A stretch of 64,000 bases of DNA, taken from the NCBI GenBank assembly GCA_963691705.1, contig OY829540.1, positions 940,001 through 1,004,000 on the forward strand. Direction: 5' to 3'. This DNA is from Viola odorata. Taxonomy: Eukaryota > Streptophyta > Magnoliopsida > Malpighiales > Violaceae. The notes below the pieces were generated by a model. That model did no database searches and was not told where the DNA came from. It worked only from the letters and a program-made list of their open reading frames with translations. The position numbers were made by a program, and so were the translations under genes. Positions 55,572 through 64,000 of this stretch are shown here, piece after piece. The stretch's first letter is position 1; each line of letters begins with the position of its first letter.

Positions 55572-56589
55572 TGCAGGATATTTAGGAGAATTTGCCACCC
55601 AAATAAGAGAAGATGCCAGAAATAATCTTACGAAAAGGACAGCAGACGAACCACCAGTTCCTCCTCGCGTTCCGCAAAAGGATGATGCTCTCAGAGGAAA
55701 AGATAGGGAAACTCTAACGGTTGATGACGAATATATCCCTATGATTAACATTATCGCGGGAGGAACCCCTTATATGGACGAATCAGAGCCTCTGACAGCT
55801 GCGAAAGGAGGCAAGCGCACACGTGATGGCATGACAAAAAAAGGAGATGCGATAGGCATATTGGATCGAATGATATTATCTTTTTCCGAAGAGGATGAGA
55901 AAGGCGTCGTCTATCCGCACAATGATGCATTGGTGGTTACGCCCGTCATCGCCAGTCATGGAATCAGAAGAACTCTTATCGATAACGGGAGTGCGGTGAA
56001 CCTCTTTTCGCTGGAAGCTTACAATCTCATGAAACGACCTGATAATGAGTTAACACCTAGAAAACGGCCTATAGTCGGCATTGATGGGGTTCCAATCCCT
56101 ATCATGGGGGTAATTACTTTGCCCATATACTTCCGAGAAGACACCTACAAGCGATCAGAGAACCTGTTGTTCCTTGTCGTGGATCTGAATTTACCTTACA
56201 ATGTCGTGCTCGGACGACCTTTCCTCAACCGCTTTGGAGCGGTGATATCTCAGAAGCATCTAAAGATGAAGTACCCCTCCTGGGATGGGGTAGTATCGGT
56301 AAAAGGCGATCAAAAACTGGCGGCGGAATGCTACTCGCTCATGACTCAAAGAAGCTGCGATAGGTACGTATGTATAGCAGCGGATCCCTATGAGCAAAGT
56401 GATAAGAAGCGTGCTCAACCTCTAGACAAAATGGTACCCATTCCGGCAATTGGTATAGAGGAAGCAAGTTTCCTGATCAGTGAAAAACTCAGCCCAGCGG
56501 AAAACCTTCAACTGGCCCGGCTGCTGACAAATGCCAAGGAGATTTCGCGTGGAAACCCTCCGACATGCCCGGTATATCGCGGGAAATAG
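55572..56589 (+). pseudogene. E3 aspartic protease region
   Basis: RRTLIDNGSAVNLFSLEAYNLM is the active site, as in E2. A single-base loss near 56538 shifts the frame before the reverse transcriptase, and a TAA follows near 56590. Confidence 0.8.
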
Positions 56590-56606
56590 CCTAACATCGG
56601 CTCAAT

Positions 56607-59600
56607 GTGGACCTAGATGCCAGGCCGGTACAGCAAAAGCGACGCGCGTTCTCTAATGAAAAGGCGTTAGCTGTAGAAAAGGAGGTAGCAAAGCTCCTTG
56701 ACGCAGGGTTTATCCGCGAAGTTCAATATCCCACCTGGCTGGCGAACCCTGTCCTTGTTCCTAAGCCCAATGGGGATTGGCGCATGTGCATCGACTTCAC
56801 AGATCTAAATGATGCCTGCCCTAAGGATTGCTACCCGCTTCCTCGAATAGATCAGTTAGTTGATCAGACCGCTGGATACGCTTATCTAAGCTCACTGGAC
56901 GCCAACTCTGGATATCATCAGATTCCCATGGCCCGGGAAGATGAAGAAAAGACTGCATTTCTCACTCCAAAGGCCACCTATTGTTATACGGCGATGCCGT
57001 TTGGGTTGAAGAACGCCGGGGCTACGTTCCAACGTATGGCCAATAAGATATTCGAAGAGCAAATAGGGAGAAATGTGGAAGCATACGTTGACGATATATT
57101 GGTGAAGAGCGCAAGCTTTCAAGATCACCTGCGGGACTTAAAGGAAGTCTTTGACGTGATGAAAAGGTATCGCATGAAGTTAAATCCCCGAAAATGCATG
57201 TTTGCATTTCAAACAGGAAAATTCTTGGGCTACGTGGTCAGCCAAAAAGGCATCCTGCCTAATCCCTCAAAGGTTAAGGCCATACAGGACATGATATCGC
57301 CAAGAACCATTAAAGAGGTGCAAAGGCTAACAGGGCGAGTCATCGCCCTTGGGCGATTCATTTCCAAGCAAGGAGAAAAGTGTCTCCCTTTTTTCAAAGT
57401 CATACGCAAGAAAGCCTCATTCGGGTGGACCCCGGAATGTGAGGAAGCATTTATCGGCCTAAAAGATTACCTATCGTTTGACTTATTATTGACGAGACCT
57501 GAAGTAGGCGATACCTTATATTTGTATCTTGGAGCCGCGGATGAAGTGGTCAGTGCCGTCCTCGTTCGCGACGATAACCACTCTCATCGCCCGATCTATT
57601 TTGTGAGCCACGTCCTGAAGGATGCGGAGTTGCGATACGCCCGAATTGAAAAGATAGTGTTCGCTCTTATACAAGCCACCTGCAAAATGGATCGATATTT
57701 TCAGTCTTATTCCGTCATCGTACTCACAGACCAGCCTCTGAAAAGAATATTTCGAAAGCCTGAATCTTCCGGAAGAATGTTGATTTGGGCGCTTGAACTA
57801 GAACAATATGGATTGAGGTATCAGTCTCGACCGTCCGTAAAGGCTCAGATCCTGGCTGATTTCATAGCGGAATGTACCTTTACAGAGGATCCTTTGGACG
57901 GTGTACCTGAAGCGGAATGGGGCGATATGGATCTCCGGTTCCCGGAAACCTACACGGACCTATGGATCGTCCATGTGGATGGAGCTAAAAACCAAGAGCT
58001 GGCTGGAGCTGGATTTTTTATAAATGGGCCGCACGATATGCAAATACGATACGTCATTCGAATCCTACAGTCGTTATCTAATAACGCGGCAGAGTATGAG
58101 GCGTTACTAGGCGGACTCAGAATAGGGAAAGGACTTTCCTCTAAAGGGAGGCACGATACTGGAAGAACAGGAGACCTGCGTCTAAAAATCTGTGGTGATT
58201 CCAAGTTGATAATTGACCAGGTCTTGGGGCACTCTCAGGCCCGGGAACCCATTATGATTCAATATCTCGCCAAAGTAAAGCGAGAATTGTTGGAAATAAA
58301 GAAAGAAGGCATGCAAATCAGCTTCGAGCATATCCCCAGGGAGGAAAACGCTGAAGCTGACAATCTAGCCAAAATGGCCGCGAATCCGGAAGCATCCATA
58401 CCTAAAGGCGTATATTATCGGGAGCTATCGGTACCATCCTTCATGGAAGAGCAAGCACTTTATGTGTGGAGGAGTGTGAGAGCGATTGGCGAATCCCCGT
58501 AATCAAATACTTGAAACACGAGGAACTGCCTGAGGATACCGCTGAAAAGAAGAAGGTACTGAGACAGGCAGCTCGTTGTACGTACTATGACGAGGATCTA
58601 ATCCGAAGGTGTTTTTCTCACCCTGCCGCCAAATGTATAACTGAGCAAGAGGGTCTTCACACCTTGCGCGAAATCCATGAAGGGGTATGTGGTATGCACG
58701 TGTCAGGCGGTACCCTGGCAGCGTAGGTCTTTCGATCTGGATTCTACTGGCCCACCATCCGAAGAGATTGCCACAACTATGTGCAAACCTGCCCTAAGTG
58801 CCAGGAATTTGCCAAGATTCCTCGGCGGCCTGCCACTGAAATATCTGAAATTATCGCCCCTTGTCCTTTTGCTAAATGGGGGATCGATATCCTAAGCCCA
58901 TTCCCAAAGGCAAGGTCTCAACTGAAATTTGTGATAGTGGCGGTGGACTATTTCACTAAGTGGGCGGAAGCTGAAGCGGTCGCCACAATCACGGCAGAAA
59001 GAACTTGGCGTTTTTTCAAACATCAAGTTATCATGAGGTTTGGCGTACCTCGTGTCCTTGTCAGCGATAATGGAACGCAGTTCACCAGCCAGTTCTTCAA
59101 AGACCAGTGCTCAGAATGTGGAATCGAGCAACGCTTTTCCTCCGTGGCTCATCCGCAAACTAATGGACAGGCGGAAGTAACCAATCGGAGCATCCTTAGC
59201 GGCATCAAGAAAAACCTAGAAGGGTCTAAAAAGAAATGGGCTGATGAGCTACCATACGTGATGTGGGCATATCGCATGACCGTTAAGACTACCACCGGAG
59301 AAACACCTTTCGCGTTGGCCTTCGGGACCGAAGCCGTTACACCGGTGGAAATTGGAACCATGAGCCTACGGGTAGCTCACTTTCGGGAGGAACTGAATGA
59401 GGAAAGGTTACGAGCTAACCTAGACGCGTTACCAGAAGTCCGAGAGGAAATCCTTCTGAAAACGCAACATTACAAACGAAAGATGGCCCGTTATCATAAC
59501 AGGCGCGTCAAAGAATGGTTGCTGAAACCCGGTGACCTGGTGCTCAGAGACAAGCGAGCGGCGGGGCAACGCATGGGAAAACTCAGTCCAAACTGGGATG

Positions 59601-59722
59601 GACCATATCGCGTCACCCACGTTGTCGGGAAAGGAGCCTATCATCTGGAGACTCTCGATGGTACACCCTTATCCAACTCTTAGAATATCGCTCGCTTGAA
59701 GTTATATTACTCTAGACTTTGA
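56607..59722 (+). pseudogene. E3 pol: reverse transcriptase, RNase H, integrase (broken)
   Basis: 56607-58502 is one frame: RT with YVDDILVKSASF and FLGYVVSQKG, RNase H with VDGAKNQELAGAG and NNAAEYEALLGGL. A frameshift near 58470 and a TAG at 58724-58726 (CAG expected) follow. Integrase runs 58781-59722: zinc finger partner CPKCQEF, catalytic D in WGIDILSPF, DNGTQFTSQF and E in NGQAEVTNRS, then the C-terminal GPYRVTHVVGKGAYHLETL. A TAG at 59681-59683 (TGG expected) precedes the final 13 codons. The enzymes would copy and insert the element; this copy cannot. Confidence 0.88.
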
Positions 59723-59834
59723 TTTTATCTGCACCTTTGATTTATGTCAACCCTAACCATGACTAACGCTCGATGAGAGAGCTTTCGTGGAAGTTTGTGG
59801 TTGTCTTTGTGCATATAAAAAAAGGGGGTATTTT

Positions 59835-60290
59835 GGGGAAGTGAAAAGTCTTATCCTTGTGATGGCCGGTCTTGATCAGATGGCCCATTAAGTGAGGGCA
59901 CTACCCACCATACCTTGAATTAGCGTCGAATTGAAAGATCCTGGACGCCCCCGGGGGTGAAAAGTCCTATCCTTGTGATGACCGATCTTGATCAGATGGC
60001 TCATTAAGTGAGGGCACCACCCGGTATCTTTGGGAGTGAAAAGTCATTTTCTTGTACTGGCCGTTCTCGTGGAGACGGCCCAACAAGATGAGGCACGCCC
60101 CAAAGAAATAGAAACTCCGTTCTAGAAACAAGAATCCTATCTTAACGACTGGGCTGCTATAGCTAAGCCATTAAGTAAGGACACGGTTCTAGACGCGAGG
60201 GCAACGCCCAAAAGTGAAAATTCCCTAGCCTTGTGATAGCCGTCCCGATCCGACAGCTCACTAAGACGAGGCACTTTAAGGGCCGATCGT
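59835..60290. repeat. Five-copy tandem repeat after E3 integrase
   Basis: Units start near 59835, 59958, 60031, 60118 and 60210. Most contain GTGAAAAGTCCTATCCTTGTGAT or a variant, then a dyad such as GGCCGGTCTTGATCAGATGGCC, then AAGTGAGG. It is the same unit, inverted, as at 6296-6640 in E2. Confidence 0.8.
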
Positions 60291-60823
60291 GAAAATAGGG
60301 AAACACGGAGAAGCGTGAAATCCCGGCTAGTAACCAGATGTGTAATCCCTGGCGAAGTATAGAGCTGATAGCGAAAGCGATTCCCGCGGGTTCTAGGGTA
60401 ACGCCCTATGATGGCAGCAAAAAGGCTCCTACGGGTAATTACTATCCCTCGTAACGTGTTTTTATTTCTAATGATTTACAATTGAGAATGCGCAGAATAC
60501 TTTTCGGGCAGTGGAAGGAGTGAGGATCTCGTAAGCCGAGATATCGCTAGGCTTACCGAGAAAGTTAACCCAATACCAAATTCTGTAATTTTGGTGGAGC
60601 ACTAAGGATCTGTTCGGAAAGTAAGCGCATTAGGAAAACATGGCGAAGATAACGCCAAAGGAGTTTGCAAAGAAGCGTCTAAATAAAGGAAAGTCAGCAA
60701 TAAAAGTGGCTTGAACACATCAAAATGTTTAAAGGGGGCTACAAATTTTGGTGGTCAAAATAATAAACAAAAATTTAGTGACGCTTGATCACTAAGGAAA
60801 GAGCGGTAAAGCCTCGAAGCATG
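60291..60823. other. E3 spacer before antisense gene E
   Basis: No gene, repeat or clear motif seen. Confidence 0.45.
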
Positions 60824-63184
60824 TCAACCTTCGGGGTGCCTCCGTTTCCAGCCTGCCGCTTTAGCTTGGCGAAAGCCCTCCTCATTAAGGTGGCCAGATC
60901 TTCGTTTGAAAGGGGCAGTGACCTCATCGGGTTTGTATGCGTCGACCCCGTGAACTTCCTCAAAGCAAGCGACCAAAATAGAGGCAGTCTGCTCGACATG
61001 CCACAGGCTCCTATCAGCCGACTCTTCCTCCAAGGCAGCTTTCTCCTTGGCCAGGGATGACTTCTCATTCTCCAAGGCAGTAACTTTGGCCCTCTCTGCT
61101 GCCAAGGCGACAGACTGTTCTTCTTTCTGCTTCTGATAAGCCAGTAATAAGTTTGTACGCTCCTCCAGCAACTTTTTCTTCTCATTCCGCTCTCGCGCTA
61201 ATTCTTCCAAAGCAGAGGAAAGAGAGGCAGCCTGACGTCGCGCCTCCTCTGCCCAGTAATGGAATTTCATCATACTAGTGAAAAGGTTGGTGCGCAATGA
61301 GTTCTCCCTATCAAACTCGGCTTTAGAAAGAAAAGCGTCACGTTCTGCCGCAGACGCCAATACCTGGGAAGCCAATAAAGCCGAAACTCCATCCGAGCCA
61401 TCACCCCCCCAATGCCGCCAAACCGGTGTTACGGAAATCATACAATCCAACTTGATGGGTTACTGAGCTAACCCCACCTATCGGACTAAGATCCGCCACA
61501 AAGTTGAAGGTGGTACCTCCTTCGCCATAACGATCCAGCAGAGGAATGCTCGAAGGAGCAAATGCCAGAGGAGAAGGAGGGTGAACCTGGGTGGACGAAC
61601 CCCCTGGAGCAAGATAAGCACCATGAGGCTGATAGCCTGAAAAATCCTGCAAGACCTCTTGATACCCCGGATTAGAGGAATATGCGTGAGCGGGACCGCC
61701 GAAAGAATTGGGCGAAACCCCGAAGGTATCACCTGTGCCCAAGTTCTCCAAAAATTCTGACGGATTCCCTCCCTAGGGAACAGCCGTAGAGTCAAACCCG
61801 TCCGCAGGTCTGTTCCCCATCCCGGTGGTAGAGGAAGATGGATTTCTGCCCTCATCTTCCGGCCGTTGTCTCTTCTTGGAACCAGTCAGCACGTATCCTA
61901 TATTCATATCGCCTGAGGGAGGAACGGAGGTAGCGACAACGGTAGTGTCCTGCCAAGAACCCAATATGAAATATAGAAAAGAGAAATCAAACGACGACAG
62001 ACGTCGAAATATAGCATATCATGGCTAAAAGGCACCCTTACTGTATCAGTGTGGGGAAGAGGTGCTTCTGAAGAGCCTGCTGCGTCTGGAGAAGGTGTAA
62101 GAGCGGCAACGCTTCTCATTTTTCTCTTCTTTTTTCCTTTGGCAATGGCCTTAGAAGCCTTGGAAGAAGAAGAAGGCTGGGCAGGAGGAGCAGCGATGGT
62201 CACAAGGGGAACGCCTGAAGGAATGTCAGAATCCCTCACACCGACCGAAGAAGAGAAAACTTGAACAAGAGTAGCGGAAGTAGCCGGAAGATAGGTAGGA
62301 TTGTCAGTCGCTTCCGTGGAAGTAGCTCTCTCCTTTTCTTCTCGCTCTTGAGCCCTTTTCAAGCGTCTCCTTACGCTCTCAGGTTTATAGTTGGGATCCG
62401 TCGCTGCGAAAGCACAAAATAGCGTCAGCATTAGTATCAGCGATAATAAAGAAAGGAGTAACGCGACACTCACGTTTAACACAAGATTCAATGTCCATTC
62501 TACAGGCCACTTGACGAATGTGAACGCTGATTTCCAGTTTGAGCAATGTGTTTAACCAGTCTTGCTCACGTTTTAGAAGGGTCCCTGGTCGGCTCCAGAC
62601 GTTGTCATCCACGTTTTGATTAAACCCAGATCGCCACCAGGAACCAAGATCTCCAGGAAGATCTATCAAAAAAAACTCCTTTTTCCAGCCATCAACGGAA
62701 GACTCGATATGGAGGAGTTTCCAAGTAAAAGACTTCAGAGAGTCATCGTCAAAACGGGGCGATATCGTTATCACCCCCGGCATTTCATCAGCTTAAAAAG
62801 AGATTTAAGCAGTAGAAGGGAAGGGGAAGTAATCCCTTTGTATTTGCAAAGTTCCAGAAAAGCATAAACACAACAATATGCATTTGGGCATAGTTGGGCC
62901 GGAGTTAGATCGCCGGCAACAAGCAATTCTTTGACAAAAGAGTCAATGGGAAGCCGAAAGCCATAACGGAACATTTACGCATACATGACCCTACGATTGC
63001 CCGTCAAAACGTTGTTCAAACGTAGTGACTCAGGGGCAACAGTGGTTTTATAATCATCAGGAATATCAGCATTATGGGCGGCCAAATGCTCACGGAGAGT
63101 GGCCTCAGATGTGATAACACTAGACGTAATATCCATCCTTTTCTCATCGGCAGATTTCGACTCAGTACGGCGAGTCTTAGCCAT
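60824..63184 (-). pseudogene. Antisense retroelement gene E (integrase-proximal type), broken
   Basis: Exon 1 is 63184-62474, exon 2 is 62403-62042 and exon 3 is 61949-60824. Intron 1 is phase 1, with C|GTGAGT as donor, at the homologous site in A-D. The ATG at 63184 gives MAKTRRTESK. Domain: ESLRLNNVL, YGFRLPIDSFVKEL, LTPAQLCPNAYCCVYAFLELC, PRFDDDSLKSFTWKL and FFLIDLPGDL, close to gene B. Exon 2 is basic (KGKKKRKMR). Exon 3 holds KKRQRPEDEG, a Ser/Pro/Gly-rich part, the motif THQVGLYDFRNTGLAALG and a coiled coil (about 61300-61000). Breaks: TAA at 62972-62974 (Lys expected), frameshifts near 62775 and in the C7 tract near 61407. The function is unknown. Confidence 0.7.
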
Positions 63185-63800
63185 GGCAGAATTAAAGACT
63201 TAAAAGATGAAGAAGACGATGGAGGAGAAAGGAAATACCTTCAGAGAAAAGCACTTCAAAGAGCCTTGAATAGTGGGGAGAAAATAAGACGGCTAAAAGA
63301 AAATATGAGAAAGCGGGATGATAAAAGAAAAGGGAAAAGAATAAATATTGGGTTTTATAACCCTAATGATCAAACGAAACGACGAATGCCACAGTCGTTG
63401 CGTGGAAGCGGCATAAGGAATAGACTCAGGTAATGAGTGCAATCCTAGAAAAGTGCTACAACGCCTAGATTTAGGCAAAGTTCTCAAGCACGCTAGCCCG
63501 TGGCGCTGGAAGAAATAGACACGTGTGCCTGCACAATCACGACTTTTCTAAGGAAAGGATAGCAAGCATTAAATGCTCTGAAAAGAAGGTACTATCTCTT
63601 GGGAAAAACAAGAGCGGTATCGTAAGAAAGGAGATAACGCAAGATGGCGTTGATTAAAAGAATAGCGTTGGGTTAGCGCGAAAAGGCGAAATGAAAATCA
63701 AATAGCAATGAAATACAAGTATTGTCGCACAACGAGGCGTTATTACAAGACAAAGAAGCAAATAAGCGGAAAATATTCTAAATAGAGCAACCTCAATTAA
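63185..63800. other. Promoter region of gene E
   Basis: AT-rich region between gene E and the end of the second antisense gene. A TATA box lies at 63351-63362. No other gene seen. Confidence 0.45.
63351..63362 (-). promoter_or_regulatory. TATA box of gene E
   Basis: GGTTATAAAACC on the minus strand, about 170 bases before the ATG at 63184, a spacing like that of gene B. Confidence 0.45.
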
Positions 63801-64000
63801 TCATGGGCCCTCGCGAGCATCGCGATCACCATTCCTCCACTTTTCTCCAGAAGAAGGAAGATCTCTCTCACCTTCGCCCAAATCCTTTAGTCTCTTGGAA
63901 GCGTAATCGGTCGGCACTGACGAGTCAACAGTTCCCTGGCGATAGAGACTCATAAATTCAGCGATACAAATATCCATGGTCTTGTTCTTCCACCAGGCTA
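63801..64000 (-). CDS. Second antisense gene of E3, C-terminal end only
   Basis: Open from the window edge to TGA at 63801-63803, 66 codons: WWKNKTMDICIAEFMSLYRQ... ending RDAREGP. It aligns loosely with the C-terminus of gene A (ELWRKKVLKAFTSGFVARFKG...), and lies where A lies relative to B. It is therefore probably the LTR-proximal member of the tandem pair in E3. The rest is beyond the window. Confidence 0.5.
   Translation of the reverse strand, partial: AWWKNKTMDICIAEFMSLYRQGTVDSSVPTDYASKRLKDLGEGERDLPSSGEKWRNGDRDAREGP

Larger units (their letters stand above)
54443..64000 (+). mobile_element. Tat/Retand-like element E3, 5' part
   Basis: 5' LTR 54443-54966, primer site 54969-54987, shortened gag 55052-55571, protease to 56589, RT-RNase H-integrase to 59722, tandem repeats 59835-60290, antisense gene E (63184-60824) and the 3' end of a second antisense gene (63801 to beyond 64000). 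It is the same family as E2 by sequence along gag-pol. It lies inside the protease pseudogene; the expected target duplication is ATAAC (54438-54442). The 3' LTR is outside the window. Confidence 0.88.

Overview
The window is plant nuclear DNA, most likely from a eudicot. The host genes have introns and are plant types: a chloroplast GrpE, an AGD14-type ArfGAP, a DTX/MATE transporter, an F-box gene and CDR1/nepenthesin-type aspartic proteases. Most of the rest is Ty3/gypsy LTR retrotransposon. The exact taxon cannot be read from the sequence; an asterid such as a member of Ericales is only a guess.

Layout. (1) 1-31022 is a four-deep nest of LTR elements. E5 (1-841, Ogre-like LTR, minus) cuts into E2 (842-13236, Tat/Retand-like, minus). 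E2 sits in the gag of E1 (13237-21060, Ogre-like, minus, with a 3.9 kb LTR). E1 sits in E4 (21061-31022, Retand-like, plus), and the E4 3' LTR ends inside an intron of a MATE transporter gene. (2) 31081-37213 is that MATE gene on the minus strand. It is a pseudogene with a nonsense codon, a lost splice acceptor, loss of everything after its fourth recognisable exon, and a further LTR element (E6, 32067-36913, target duplication AAATC) in intron 1. (3) 38204-53009 is a gene-rich island: GrpE (minus), a nested inverted-repeat transposon, AGD14-like ArfGAP (plus), a Stowaway MITE, a frameshifted F-box gene (plus) and an intact aspartic protease (minus). (4) 53684-54442 is a second, broken protease copy. 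It is cut by E3 (54443 to beyond 64000, plus), a sibling of E2.

The most interesting system is the set of antisense genes carried by the Tat/Retand-like elements. Between integrase and the 3' LTR, opposite to gag-pol, the elements carry two tandem large genes (A and B in E2; C and D in E4; E plus the end of a second gene in E3). They share an N-terminal domain resembling the 'putative gypsy type transposon' family, a first intron at the same place and in the same phase, a Ser/Pro-rich basic middle, a short conserved motif and, in most copies, a coiled-coil tail. E4 also carries three small antisense genes followed by an identical 17-base motif. The E2, E3 and E4 LTRs share TGATAA/TTATCA ends, a TATAAATA box and a GCCGGAG hairpin near the LTR 3' end.

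Nearly all retroelement genes are broken, several by changes that look like deamination of methylated cytosine (CAG to TAG, CGA to TGA, TGG to TAG). GrpE, the ArfGAP and one aspartic protease look functional.
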